Of a DNA stretch of 64,000 bases, positions 1-9,867 are shown piece after piece. Both the position numbers and the translations under genes were made by a program. The DNA comes from Thiomonas sp. FB-Cd (GTDB lineage: Bacteria; Pseudomonadota; Gammaproteobacteria; Burkholderiales; Burkholderiaceae_C). The stretch lies in NCBI RefSeq assembly GCF_000733775.1, contig NZ_JPOE01000005.1:930001-994000 (forward strand), in the 5' to 3' direction. The notes under the pieces are model-generated. The model was given only the letters and a program-made list of their open reading frames with translations. It made no database searches and had not been told where the DNA came from. The stretch's first letter is position 1; the number at the start of each line of letters is the position of its first letter.

Positions 1-4
1 GGCA

Positions 5-40
5 GTGCCCCGGCGGCAGTGCTGAGAGCCGCCGGGGCAC
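5..40 (-). terminator. Perfect stem-loop downstream of the porin gene
   Basis: Positions 5-17 and 28-40 are perfect 13-base inverted repeats (arm GTGCCCCGGCGGC) around a 10-base loop. They begin 7 bases after the porin stop codon. Position and stability suggest a transcription end for the polyamine-uptake operon. The expected U-tract would lie at or beyond the window edge, so it cannot be checked. Confidence 0.6.
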
Positions 41-46
41 ACCCGA

Positions 47-1432
47 TCAGAAGCTCACCACCACCGAGGCCGCGAGCAGGTTGTTGTTATTGGTATAGCT
101 GCCATCGGACACGTTGAGGAAGGTTGCCATGTTGGCGCGGTCGTAACGGTACTCGAGCTTGAGTGTCGTCGACTTCGAGTACAGGTAATTCGCCCCCAAC
201 GTCAGCGCGTAGCGGTTGGCGCCATCACAGTTTGTCGCCCCCGAATTGACGCACACGGGATCCGGCCCAAAACCGTTGAGCGAGTCCGTACCGTTGTAAC
301 CGCCGACCAGGCCACCGCCGTTCTTCGAGTCGTTCAGGTAGTCGGCGCGGACGTAGCCCAGCACACGCGGCGTGTAGTTGTAGGTGAGCATGCCGGACAG
401 CCCCCACCATTGCGCATCACCCCCGTTGAATGCGGCACCAACCTGCTTGCCTGCCCCGAACTGGCCGTAATAGCCCCAGTTGCCCTTGTTCAGGTAGCCA
501 TCGGCCTCGAACATGGTCGTGCTTGACGTTCCGTTGGCCACACCGATGCCGGTCGAGCTCACATTGGGCGTCTTGCCGACCAGGGCCCAGAACCCGACCC
601 CTGCGCTGTCGTAACCGGGAAGGCTGTAGTCGGCGCGGAAGATTGCAGCCGGCGCACGGCCCCCGGTGCCGTTGTTGTAGTAATAGCGCGGGGAGTTGAC
701 GTTGCCAACCAAGGCCTTCCATTCGAGATTGCCGTTGGTGACATCGACGCCGGCACCCGTGTATGCAAAGAGTTCGGTGAAGTCAAACAGAAGGTTGTGG
801 GTGATCGACTTCGTCTGGTTGTCGAACACGTATTCATAACCTTCCCAATCCGGGATCTGACCTGCGATCAGGCGCGTATTCTGGTCGCCATTCAGGGGCA
901 TCGACACGGACGCCTCGTTGACAATGGAATTGCCATTCATGTTGGCGCCGGTGCCGCGGTCAGGCGCCAGGTTCAGGGTCCACTTGGTGCCACCTTCAGT
1001 GACCTTCTGGAACTGAATATAGGCTTGGCCGAAACTGGAGTTGTCGTAGTTGTAAATCGTGCTGCCGGCCGGGTCGCCATTCGAGCGATTCAGGAAGACG
1101 AATGAGCTGTTCTGTTGGTCCTTGTTGTACACATAGGCGGGCGCAATCATGCCGGTGATGCTCAAGCCCTTCAAGCCCGACGTCTCGGCCGCGCTTTTGA
1201 CGCCGGTCACCTGCACGGCTGCGTGGTTGGCCACCTGAGAAGCCTCTTCGGTGGCTTTCTGGTTGTCCTGAATCTGCGCCTGCTGCGTTTTCACCTGGGC
1301 TTCGAGTTGCTGGACCTTGGCCTTCAAGGCCTCGAGCTCCTTAAGGATGTCGGCGTTCGTGTCAGCCATGGCGATGGCCGGCACGAGACCGAGGCTAAGC
1401 GTCAAAATCGACAACCTGAACTTCTTCTGCAT
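47..1432 (-). CDS. DUF3138-type outer-membrane porin, last gene of the pot operon
   Basis: A 461-residue secreted protein likely to form an outer-membrane beta-barrel. Residues 1-23 are a signal peptide ending in AIAMA. Residues 28-65 form a short coiled coil (repeated KAKVQQLEAQVKTQQAQIQ-like heptads) such as anchors some porins. The rest is rich in alternating aromatic and polar strands, and the chain ends in VVVSF, the terminal phenylalanine typical of BAM-inserted barrels. It resembles the DUF3138 family of Burkholderiales. A GGGAG ribosome-binding site precedes the ATG. It starts only 32 bases after potI on the same strand, so it is probably cotranscribed with the putrescine ABC transporter. 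A role as the outer-membrane entry channel for polyamines is inference. Confidence 0.8.
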   Translation of the reverse strand: MQKKFRLSILTLSLGLVPAIAMADTNADILKELEALKAKVQQLEAQVKTQQAQIQDNQKATEEASQVANHAAVQVTGVKSAAETSGLKGLSITGMIAPAYVYNKDQQNSSFVFLNRSNGDPAGSTIYNYDNSSFGQAYIQFQKVTEGGTKWTLNLAPDRGTGANMNGNSIVNEASVSMPLNGDQNTRLIAGQIPDWEGYEYVFDNQTKSITHNLLFDFTELFAYTGAGVDVTNGNLEWKALVGNVNSPRYYYNNGTGGRAPAAIFRADYSLPGYDSAGVGFWALVGKTPNVSSTGIGVANGTSSTTMFEADGYLNKGNWGYYGQFGAGKQVGAAFNGGDAQWWGLSGMLTYNYTPRVLGYVRADYLNDSKNGGGLVGGYNGTDSLNGFGPDPVCVNSGATNCDGANRYALTLGANYLYSKSTTLKLEYRYDRANMATFLNVSDGSYTNNNNLLAASVVVSF

Positions 1433-1464
1433 GGTCTTCTCCCTGAGCGACGGTTATGAATGAA

Positions 1465-2349
1465 CTACGACAATACGGTCCCGGTATCTCCCGCATGGAT
1501 GCCGGGGTGGAACTCCATTTCCTGCCGATACGCGGCAGCGCTTTCCTTGGCCCGCTGCCGCTCGCGGCGCGCCATCAGCACGCTGCTGATGGCCACGGCA
1601 ACGATGACCAGATAAACGGTGACGGCACCCACCACGTTGATCGTGGGATTCAGGCCGAGTCGGGCACGCGAGAAGATGACCACGGGCAGGGTGGTACTGC
1701 CTGGCCCCGAGAGGAACGCGGAAATGACCACCTCGTCGAGCGAGAGCGAGAATGCCAGCAACCAGGCTGACACGAGCGCCTGCGAGATCGAGGGCAGGGT
1801 CACCAGCATGAAGACCTGAAAGGGTCGCGCTCCGAGATCCATCGCCGCCTCTTCAATGGATTGGTCCATTTCCTTCAAGCGCGACTGCACCACCACGGTG
1901 GCGTAGGAAATCGCCATGACGGTGTGGCCAATGAAGATCGTGAAGAACCCCTTCTGGGGAAAGCCGATCGCCTTTTGCACCGTGACGAAGAACAGCAGCA
2001 GCGCCAGCGCAATCACCACCGTGGGCATGACCAAGGGTATGTTGATCATGAAATTGAGCAGGCTCTTGCCCCGAAAGCGCCGGTAGCGCGTCAGTGCAAA
2101 GGCTGCCAGCGTGCCGAGCACGACCGACGTGGTTGCGGTGGCCAGGGCAACCTTGAGCGAAAGCATGAGCCCACTGATGACCTCCTGATCGTGCACCACG
2201 GCGCCATACCACTTCAGGGTCCAGCCACCCCAGACGGTGACCATGCGCGAGTCGTTGAACGAATACACGACCAGCACGACGATGGGAAGGTAGAGAAACA
2301 CGTAGACCAGAATCATCCAGGCCATGGGCAACGCGGCAGAACGCTTCAT
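1465..2349 (-). CDS. potI: Putrescine ABC transporter permease PotI
   Basis: Inner-membrane permease of 294 residues, one of the two membrane subunits of a PotFGHI-type polyamine importer. About six hydrophobic segments are visible, starting with the N-terminal helix MAWMILVYVFLYLPIVVLVV. The cytoplasmic EAA loop that contacts the ATPase reads EAAMDLGARPFQVFMLVTLP, around residues 167-186. Its start overlaps the end of potH by four bases (ATGA arrangement), which implies translational coupling. The family is secure; the exact polyamine is inferred from PotF and the neighbouring putrescine-degradation genes. Confidence 0.93.
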   Translation of the reverse strand: MKRSAALPMAWMILVYVFLYLPIVVLVVYSFNDSRMVTVWGGWTLKWYGAVVHDQEVISGLMLSLKVALATATTSVVLGTLAAFALTRYRRFRGKSLLNFMINIPLVMPTVVIALALLLFFVTVQKAIGFPQKGFFTIFIGHTVMAISYATVVVQSRLKEMDQSIEEAAMDLGARPFQVFMLVTLPSISQALVSAWLLAFSLSLDEVVISAFLSGPGSTTLPVVIFSRARLGLNPTINVVGAVTVYLVIVAVAISSVLMARRERQRAKESAAAYRQEMEFHPGIHAGDTGTVLS

Positions 2350-3272
2350 CGCGCGGCCTCCATGGTCTTGGTCTGGTATTTGTTGAAGATGGCGATTGGC
2401 ACCAGGATGAGGAGGATCATCACGATGGCCACTGCCGAGGCGCGTTGCCAGTCAAGATTGGCGAAGAACTCGTTCCACATCACACGCCCGATGTTGAGCG
2501 TGGACGGGCCTGCCAGCAGCTCGGGAATGACGTACTCGCCCACGGCCGGAATGAAGACCAGCAAGGAGCCAGCGATGATCCCGGAGCGTGACAGCGGAAT
2601 CGTCACCAGCCAGAAGGTCTTGAGCGGCGTGGATCCGAGGTCGGCTGCAGCCTCGATCAGCCGCGTGTCCATTTTGACGAGTGTGGCGTACAGGGGCAGG
2701 ATCATGAACGGGATGTACCCATAGACCATCCCGATCATGAACGAGAACTCGGTGAACATCATGCGCAGCGGCGTGTGGATGATGCCTGCCCACATGAGAA
2801 ACTGGTTGAACAGCCCGTTGACGTCGAGCAGGTTTTTCCAGGAATAGATGCGAATCAGGAAGGATGTCCAGAACGGCAGCATCACCAGCATGAGCAGCGC
2901 CGGGCGCAGCGAAGCATTGGCCCGCGCCATGAAATAGGAGAAGGGGTAGCCGATCACCAGGCAGAGAACCGTGGTGAGAAAGGCATACCAGAGCGACGAC
3001 AGGTAGGTGAGGATGTACAGGTTGTCGCGCACCAGCGCCAGATAGGCACCGAATCGGATCTTGAACTGCAGGCTGTCGTTGACGAACGAAATGATGGGAT
3101 CGAATCCGATGCCCAGGGCGTTGCTCTCGGACAGGCTGATCTTGAGCAGGATGAAAAACGGCGCCAGCAAGAATGCGATGAGCCAGAGCTGGGGGGATCC
3201 GATCACGGCCAGACGCCCCCAGTTCAGGGGCCTCTTGACGCGCTTGCCGTCGGACGGGCTGAGGTCGGCCAT
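2346..3272 (-). CDS. potH: Putrescine ABC transporter permease PotH
   Basis: Inner-membrane permease of 308 residues that pairs with PotI. The first helix is near residues 23-45 (SPQLWLIAFLLAPFFILLKI), followed by a periplasmic loop and five more helices. The EAA loop reads EAAADLGSTPLKTFWLVTIP. I take the ATG at 3272 (MADLSPSDG), 13 bases after the potG stop, rather than a start 30 residues upstream, because the upstream stretch is an arginine-rich translation that overlaps potG. Gene order potF-potG-potH-potI matches the classical putrescine operon. Confidence 0.93.
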   Translation of the reverse strand: MADLSPSDGKRVKRPLNWGRLAVIGSPQLWLIAFLLAPFFILLKISLSESNALGIGFDPIISFVNDSLQFKIRFGAYLALVRDNLYILTYLSSLWYAFLTTVLCLVIGYPFSYFMARANASLRPALLMLVMLPFWTSFLIRIYSWKNLLDVNGLFNQFLMWAGIIHTPLRMMFTEFSFMIGMVYGYIPFMILPLYATLVKMDTRLIEAAADLGSTPLKTFWLVTIPLSRSGIIAGSLLVFIPAVGEYVIPELLAGPSTLNIGRVMWNEFFANLDWQRASAVAIVMILLILVPIAIFNKYQTKTMEAAR

Positions 3273-3285
3273 GGTCGGGCGCTCT

Positions 3286-4407
<1,122 letters not shown>

Positions 4408-4437
4408 GTTGTCGTTCTCTTGGCTTGCGCTGTGAGG

Positions 4438-4468
4438 CGCCACCCGCGGATCTGCGCCGCGGGTGGCG
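4438..4468 (-). promoter_or_regulatory. Stem-loop between potF and potG
   Basis: Positions 4438-4449 and 4457-4468 are perfect 12-base inverted repeats (arm CGCCACCCGCGG) with a 7-base loop. The hairpin sits just after the potF stop and before the potG start. No U-run follows on the minus strand, so a full terminator is unlikely. It more likely stabilises the potF mRNA or causes partial termination, giving more binding protein than membrane subunits. Confidence 0.7.
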
Positions 4469-4474
4469 TCGGGT

Positions 4475-5644
4475 TTACAGACCGGTCTTGAACTTCGTGT
4501 ACAGCCGGGTGACCATGCGACGCTCGTCGCTGGAATAGACCTTCGGCGGAATGAGCTTGTTCATCATGGCCTGGTCCAGGAACACGTAGTCGTTGTCCTT
4601 CACGCGTGGCAGCACCAGCGGCAGCGACGCGGGAACCGGGTTGGCGTAGTACACCGTGTTGGTATCGGCCGCACAAACCTTGGGTTGCAGACGGTAGTTG
4701 ATGAACTTGTAGGCGTTGTCAATGTGCTTGGCATCGGCCGGGATGGCCATGGTGTCGATGAAGATCACGGCCCCGTGCGTGGGGGCAAAGACCTTGATGT
4801 CCTGCCCGTTCTTGGCTTCCTGGGCGCGATGCGCGGCAATGCCCATGTCACCCGACCAGCCAAGCGCTGCGCAGATCGAGCCGCCGGCTAGGTCGTTGAT
4901 GTACCCGGATGAGGAGAATTCGCTGACGTCGTTGCGAACCTTCTGCACCATCGCATAGGCCTTCTCGAAATCGGCCGGATTGCTCGTGTTTTGCGGGATG
5001 CCGAGATAGTTGAACGCGGCTTCCATGATGTCGCCGCCGGAATCCAGGAAGGAAACGCCGCAGGACTTCAGCTTGTTGGCATAGGTCGGGTTGAACAACA
5101 GGTCCCAGGGATTCGCCGGCATCGGCGTGTCACCCAGGGCCTTTTTCACTTTGCCCACGTTGATGCCCACCGTGGTGTAGCCCCACATCCAGGGAATCAG
5201 GTATTTGTTGCCCGGATCGACCTGGGCCAGAAGCTTCATCAACTCAGGATTGAGGTTCTTGTAATTCGGGATCTTGGCCTTGTCCAGGGGATGCAGCAGG
5301 CCGCCCTTGATGTCGATGGCCGCCCAGTTGGACGACGGCACGACGATGTCGTAGCCGGTGTCGCCCGCCACCATTTTCGCGAACAGCGTTTCATTCGAGT
5401 CGAACGTGTCGTAGCGCATCTTGATGCCCGACTCCTTCTCGAAACCAGGCACCGTGGTCGGGGCGATGTAGTCCGACCAGTTATACATGTTGAGCACGTT
5501 GTCGGCGGCCGACGCCGGCTGGGCTGTACCCAGGGTCAAGGCAGCGGCACCGATGGCAAAGGCCGAAAGCAGTTTGCCAGCGACGGACGATTTGGGCTTC
5601 GCCGTCTTCGAAAGCGGCGGCTGCGAGCAAGGTTTGGTATGCAT
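4475..5644 (-). CDS. potF: Putrescine-binding periplasmic protein PotF
   Basis: Periplasmic solute-binding protein of 389 residues. A signal peptide spans about residues 1-47 (hydrophobic core LLSAFAIGAAALTLGTA, cleavage after ASA). The mature protein opens with NVLNMYNWSDYIAPTT, the hallmark of the PotD/PotF family, and contains the conserved AKMVAGDTGYDIVVPSS block. I prefer the ATG at 5644, which follows a GGGGAG ribosome-binding site at proper spacing, over the TTG one codon upstream. A sigma-54-type promoter lies about 50 bases upstream. It delivers putrescine or a related polyamine to PotGHI. Confidence 0.93.
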   Translation of the reverse strand: MHTKPCSQPPLSKTAKPKSSVAGKLLSAFAIGAAALTLGTAQPASAADNVLNMYNWSDYIAPTTVPGFEKESGIKMRYDTFDSNETLFAKMVAGDTGYDIVVPSSNWAAIDIKGGLLHPLDKAKIPNYKNLNPELMKLLAQVDPGNKYLIPWMWGYTTVGINVGKVKKALGDTPMPANPWDLLFNPTYANKLKSCGVSFLDSGGDIMEAAFNYLGIPQNTSNPADFEKAYAMVQKVRNDVSEFSSSGYINDLAGGSICAALGWSGDMGIAAHRAQEAKNGQDIKVFAPTHGAVIFIDTMAIPADAKHIDNAYKFINYRLQPKVCAADTNTVYYANPVPASLPLVLPRVKDNDYVFLDQAMMNKLIPPKVYSSDERRMVTRLYTKFKTGL

Positions 5645-5695
5645 CAAAACTCCCCTGAGAAGTAGTCAGACTGGTAGAAATGAACCCTTGAAACT

Positions 5696-5713
5696 ATGCA
5701 ATATTGATGCCAA
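5696..5713 (-). promoter_or_regulatory. Sigma-54 (-24/-12) promoter for the pot operon
   Basis: The minus strand reads TTGGCATCAATATTGCAT. Compared with the RpoN consensus TGGCACG-N4-TTGCA, 10 of 12 fixed bases match, and the invariant GG and GC are exactly 10 bases apart. The predicted transcript would start about 40 bases before the potF ATG. This links polyamine uptake to RpoN, and hence probably to nitrogen control. No enhancer-binding activator gene is in the window. Confidence 0.75.
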
Positions 5714-5772
5714 TGTCCGCCATTTTGGAAATGCCCGCAAGGGCCGTAGCAGCGCACTGTCACAGCACGCGT

Positions 5773-7173
5773 TTATAGCAGCCCGTCCTCGCGCAAACTA
5801 GCCAGTGTGTCATCCAGGCTACGACGGATGCGCGCGATCATGAGATCGATCTCCGCATGGGTGATCACCAGTGGTGGCGCGATGATCATCCGCTCTTCCA
5901 CGGCACGCATGACTACACCGTTTTTGAAGCAGTGGTCACGGCAGCGATACCCCACACCAAGCTCGGCGTCGAAAAGGGTGCGTGTCGTCTTGTCCTTGTA
6001 GAGCACCAGGCCTGCGACCATGCCCAATGATTGGGCGTCGCCGACGAGCGGATGGTCGGCAAGCGTGGCGAACTGCTGCTCCAGATACGGCGCCGTATCC
6101 GTGGCGACGCGCTCGATCACGCCCTCGCCGCGCAGGGCCTGCACGTTGGCAATGGCGACTGCGCAGCAGGTGGGATGGCCCGAATAGGTGAATCCGTGCG
6201 TGAACTCACCGCCCTGCTCGATGAGAACCTTGGCGATACGCTCGCCCACGAGCACGCCGCCAAGCGGAAGGTAGCCCGATGTCACGCCCTTGGCGAAGGT
6301 GATCAGGTCAGGCCGCGTGTTGATGTGCGGGTGTTGGCACCCGAACCATTGACCAAGCCGGCCAAAGCCGCAGATGACCTCGTCGGACACCAGCAGGATG
6401 CCGTATTGATCACAGATGCGCTGAATTTCGGGCCAGTAACTGGCCGGCGGGATGATCACGCCACCGGCGCCCTGCACGGGCTCGCCGATGAAGGCCGCCA
6501 CGTTTTCGGGACCCAGTTCGAGGATCTTGGTTTCGAGCCAGCTTGCTGCGCGCACGCCGAAATGCCGTTCGCTCTCGCCCGCATGCCCGTGCTGAAGCTG
6601 ATAGGGTTGATCGATGTGCGTGATGCCGGGAATGGGCAAGTCGCCTTGCTCGTGCATGCCGCTCATGCCCCCAAGCGAGGCGCCGCCCAGCGTGCTGCCG
6701 TGGTAGGCGTTGTGGCGGCTGATGATCGTCTTGCGCTGGGGCTGCCCCATCACATCCCAGTAGCGGCGCACCAGGCGAATGACGGTGTCATTGCCCTCGG
6801 AGCCGGAATTGGTGAAAAACACGTGCTCGAACCCCGGGGGCGCCACCTCAGCCAGAAGTGTGGCCAGTTCGGCGGCTGGCGCCGTGGTTGTTTTGAAGAA
6901 CGCGTTGTAGAACGGCAGCAGCTGCATCTGGTGCGTGGCCGCGTCGACCAAATCCTGCCGACCATACCCGAGGTTGACGCACCAGAGCCCGGACATGCCG
7001 TCGATGATCTCGTGGCCCTCGGAGTCCCAGATGCGCACTCCGTCGCCGCGCACGATGACGCGGGCGCCGGCGGCATTGAGGCCCTTGGTGTCCGTAAAGG
7101 GGTGCAGATGATGCGCCGCATCTTTTGCGCGCAGCGCGGCCGTGTCAAACGTGGGGATGTCGTTGAGCTTCAT
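5773..7173 (-). CDS. spuC: Putrescine-pyruvate aminotransferase (SpuC-like, class III)
   Basis: Cytoplasmic PLP-dependent aminotransferase of 466 residues. Visible landmarks are the N-terminal DGMSGLWCVNLGYGR block, the cofactor-binding SGSEGNDTVIRL, the DEVICGFGRLG motif and the Schiff-base lysine in FAKGVTSGYLPLGG. These match the omega-aminotransferases that move an amino group from putrescine (or gamma-glutamylputrescine) to pyruvate. The start at 7173 (MKLNDIPTF) follows a GGAG ribosome-binding site; upstream residues are a cysteine/arginine-rich artefact. It lies between puuA and potF on one strand, supporting a role in putrescine breakdown. Related beta-alanine transaminases cannot be excluded. 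Confidence 0.85.
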   Translation of the reverse strand: MKLNDIPTFDTAALRAKDAAHHLHPFTDTKGLNAAGARVIVRGDGVRIWDSEGHEIIDGMSGLWCVNLGYGRQDLVDAATHQMQLLPFYNAFFKTTTAPAAELATLLAEVAPPGFEHVFFTNSGSEGNDTVIRLVRRYWDVMGQPQRKTIISRHNAYHGSTLGGASLGGMSGMHEQGDLPIPGITHIDQPYQLQHGHAGESERHFGVRAASWLETKILELGPENVAAFIGEPVQGAGGVIIPPASYWPEIQRICDQYGILLVSDEVICGFGRLGQWFGCQHPHINTRPDLITFAKGVTSGYLPLGGVLVGERIAKVLIEQGGEFTHGFTYSGHPTCCAVAIANVQALRGEGVIERVATDTAPYLEQQFATLADHPLVGDAQSLGMVAGLVLYKDKTTRTLFDAELGVGYRCRDHCFKNGVVMRAVEERMIIAPPLVITHAEIDLMIARIRRSLDDTLASLREDGLL

Positions 7174-7282
7174 GCAAGTCTCCGTGCGGAGGTCTGTCTC
7201 GATGTTTTGGTGGTGACGATGGGAACGGGCTTGGACGCGCGCATGCTTGGACGATGCCGACGTCCGCGCGGGGGTTCGCCCC

Positions 7283-8689
7283 TCACACGTGCAGCAGCAG
7301 GTGCTCACGCTCCCAGGGGCTGATGACCTTCATGAACTCGGCGTACTCGCTCATCTTCACGGCCTTGTAGATGCCGCAAAAGCGCTTGCCCAGCACCTGT
7401 TCGATTTCCGGCACTTCGTCGAGCATGCGCACCGACTCGGACAGGCTCTGCGGCAGCGGAATGGCATTGGGGCGGTTGTAGGCGTTGCCCTTCATCTCGG
7501 CCAGCGGCTCGATCTTGTTGACCAGTCCCAGGTAGCCGCAGGCCAGGCTCGCCGCCAGGGCCACATAAGGGTTGGCATCAGCGCCAATGACGCGGTTTTC
7601 CATGCGCCGGTTTTCGGGGTTGGAATTGGGCACGCGAATCCCCACGGTGCGGTTGTCACCACCCCATTCCACGTTGGTCGGCGCGGCCGTATTGGCCACC
7701 AGCCGCCGGTACGAGTTGACATAGGGGGCAAAGAGCGCCATCACATGGGGAATGTATTTCTGCAGCCCGCCGATGTAGTGCATGAACGCCTGGGACTCGG
7801 TCCCGTCGGGGCTGCTGAAAATGTTCTGGCCTGTCTTGCGGTCCACGATGCTCTGGTGCACATGCATGGCGCTGCCGGGCTCTCCCGCCATCGGCTTGGC
7901 CATGAAGGTGGCGAACATGTTGTGGCGCAGCGCGGCCTCGCGCAGGGTGCGCTTGAAGAAGAACACCTTGTCGGCCAAGTCCAGCGGGTTGCCGTGCAGA
8001 AAATTGATTTCCATCTGTCCGGCACCGACCTCGTGGATCAGCGTGTCCACGTCGAGGTCCATCGCGTCGCAGTAGTCGTAGATGTCTTCGAACAGCGGAT
8101 CGAACTCGTTGACCGCGTCGATGCTGTAATGCTGGCGCGACGTTTCAGCCCGTCCCGATCGGCCGATCGGCGGGCGCAAAGGCTGGTCGGGATCCGTATT
8201 CTTGTCGACCAGGTAAAACTCCAGCTCAGGCGCCACCACAGGCTCCCAGCCTTTGTCCGTGTACAGCTTGATGACGTTCTTCAGCACCGTGCGCGGCGCG
8301 TAATCGACGGGCTCACCGTCCTTGAAATAGCAGTCGTGAATGACCTGCGCGGTGGGGTCGGTCGCCCAGGGCACGAGCCGCACGGTGCTGGGGTCCGGCA
8401 CCAGATTCATGTCGCGGTCGGTGTCCGCGATCAGCGTGTCGAGCTTCTCGTCCTCCGGCCAGTTGCCGGTCACCGTCAGCCCGATGATGCTTTCGGGAAG
8501 ACGCATGCCGCGGTCTTCGGTGAACTTGCTCCGCGGCAGGATCTTGCCTCGGGCCACACCGGTGAGGTCGGGCACCAGGCATTCGATCTCGGTGATGCGG
8601 CGTTCGTTCAGCCATCGCTCGAGGTCATTGAAGGTCCACTGTTTTCGATTTTCGATATTCATGTTTTGGGGGTCCAGATCGCGTTTCAT
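7283..8689 (-). CDS. puuA: Glutamine synthetase-family gamma-glutamylputrescine synthetase
   Basis: A 468-residue cytoplasmic ligase of the glutamine synthetase family. It is expected to join glutamate to putrescine using ATP, the first step of the gamma-glutamyl route. Visible family features include the N-terminal beta-grasp part (ITEIECLVPDLTGVARGK), the metal-binding HEVGAGQMEINF, the ATP-site stretch MAKPMAGEPGSAMHVHQS and the NRTVGIRVPN and NRMENRVIGADANPY-like blocks (here ENRRMENRVIGADANPY). The ATG at 8689 follows AAGGTG; another ATG lies nine codons later. puuD upstream and the transaminase downstream on the same strand support the PuuA assignment over nitrogen-assimilating GlnA. 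Confidence 0.88.
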   Translation of the reverse strand: MKRDLDPQNMNIENRKQWTFNDLERWLNERRITEIECLVPDLTGVARGKILPRSKFTEDRGMRLPESIIGLTVTGNWPEDEKLDTLIADTDRDMNLVPDPSTVRLVPWATDPTAQVIHDCYFKDGEPVDYAPRTVLKNVIKLYTDKGWEPVVAPELEFYLVDKNTDPDQPLRPPIGRSGRAETSRQHYSIDAVNEFDPLFEDIYDYCDAMDLDVDTLIHEVGAGQMEINFLHGNPLDLADKVFFFKRTLREAALRHNMFATFMAKPMAGEPGSAMHVHQSIVDRKTGQNIFSSPDGTESQAFMHYIGGLQKYIPHVMALFAPYVNSYRRLVANTAAPTNVEWGGDNRTVGIRVPNSNPENRRMENRVIGADANPYVALAASLACGYLGLVNKIEPLAEMKGNAYNRPNAIPLPQSLSESVRMLDEVPEIEQVLGKRFCGIYKAVKMSEYAEFMKVISPWEREHLLLHV

Positions 8690-8753
8690 GGCTGCACCTT
8701 GAAGTCTTGGGGCGCACAGTCCGCAGCCGGCGCCTTGGGCTGGCTGCGGGCCT

Positions 8754-9545
8754 TCAGGCGGCTTTCGGTGCAGGCCCGCGCAAACGCTCCCGGTTTCGGT
8801 TGGCATGTTCGCGGCATGCATCGCCAAAGGCGGCGAACAAGGCGCGCGAGACGGGATTGGTGGCAGCCTGCCATTCCGGATGCCACTGCACTCCAAGCAG
8901 GAATCCCGGTGCGCTGCGGTGCGTGTAGGCCTCGATCAGTCCGTCGGGCGCATGCGCCTGAGCCAGCAGATCGGGCGCCAGGGTCTTGATCCCCTGGCCG
9001 TGCAGGCTGTTGACCTGCCAGGTTGGCGCGCCCACCACGCCTTCGAGCCATCCGCCAGGCACGGCCGCAAGTGCGTGGGCCGGACCATACTGGCCCTCGA
9101 CCGACAGGGCTTGATCCTCGCGATGATCGGCAAACCCTTGCGTGTGATGCACCTCCTGCAACAAGCTGCCACCGAGGGCCACGTTGATTTCCTGGAAGCC
9201 CCGGCAGATGCCGAACACCGGCACGCCGCGCGCGATGGCGGCGCGAATCAGCGGCAGCGTGGTGGCATCGCGCGCCGGATCGGCAGGCGACTGCGGGTTG
9301 GCGAGCGCCTCGCCATAGTGGCGCGGCTCCACATTGGACGGCGAACCCGTGAACACCAGGCCATGCACCGTGTCGAGCAACGCGTCGATCGGCAGCTTGT
9401 CACCCAGGGCCGGCAGCAGAAGGGGCAGGCAGCCGGACAGGTCGAACACGGGGTCGACGTACTTCTGCGCCACCGCGTAGGTGGCGTGACCGGAGAGGGT
9501 TTTCAGATCGGTGGACACAGCCACCACAGGGAGAAGGGCGTTCAT
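8754..9545 (-). CDS. puuD: Gamma-glutamyl-gamma-aminobutyrate hydrolase (PuuD-like)
   Basis: A 263-residue class I glutamine-amidotransferase-like hydrolase (peptidase C26). It should cleave gamma-glutamyl-GABA to glutamate and GABA. The nucleophile elbow is FGICRGFQEIN (catalytic Cys) and the His/Glu pair is in QWHPEWQ. The oxyanion strand VFTGSPSNVEPRHY is also seen. It is first in the minus-strand polyamine series, with 64 bases to puuA, and is divergent from a MocR regulator. The intergenic gap of about 320 bases carries candidate promoter and operator elements. Confidence 0.88.
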   Translation of the reverse strand: MNALLPVVAVSTDLKTLSGHATYAVAQKYVDPVFDLSGCLPLLLPALGDKLPIDALLDTVHGLVFTGSPSNVEPRHYGEALANPQSPADPARDATTLPLIRAAIARGVPVFGICRGFQEINVALGGSLLQEVHHTQGFADHREDQALSVEGQYGPAHALAAVPGGWLEGVVGAPTWQVNSLHGQGIKTLAPDLLAQAHAPDGLIEAYTHRSAPGFLLGVQWHPEWQAATNPVSRALFAAFGDACREHANRNRERLRGPAPKAA

Positions 9546-9590
9546 GGCGAAGAGTGATCAAAGCGGGATACGGGAACCCATCAGCAGTTG

Positions 9591-9606
9591 CGCAAAACGG
9601 TACCCA
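9591..9606 (-). promoter_or_regulatory. Possible second sigma-54-like promoter, upstream of puuD
   Basis: The minus strand reads TGGGTACCGTTTTGCG. The TGG and TTGC blocks have the exact 10-base GG-to-GC spacing of RpoN promoters, but the CACG part of the -24 box is missing (7 of 12 fixed bases match). The distance to the puuD ATG, about 46 bases, is like that of the stronger element before potF. It should be treated as a weaker candidate. Confidence 0.35.
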
Positions 9607-9751
9607 CCAAGGAAACCGCCACGATGCTTGCCGCAGCCTCAGGGCCGGACGACGAAGCTGGACGCGATGGCGGCAAAACCCTGACGATGCCTAAAAACCT
9701 AGGGTTTTCCATGAGTTACAACATATCCACGAGCTAAAGATACGTCATCAA

Positions 9752-9771
9752 TGGTACCTTCGATAGTGCCA
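9752..9771. promoter_or_regulatory. Imperfect palindrome between puuD and the MocR regulator
   Basis: TGGTAC and GTGCCA form an inverted repeat with one mismatch and an 8-base spacer, about 97 bases before the regulator gene and 207 bases before puuD. A second GGTACC copy lies at 9599-9604, inside the candidate puuD promoter. These could be operator half-sites for the divergent MocR protein. The rest of the 322-base gap is AT-richer than the flanks and shows no gene. Confidence 0.3.
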
Positions 9772-9867
9772 CTCTAGGCTTTTCTTACAGGGCCAATTAA
9801 GCTTGGCTCCCGTTGCACTCCGAAAGGGTTCCCGGCACGACCGCCGTCTCCACCCGACCCATCCATC

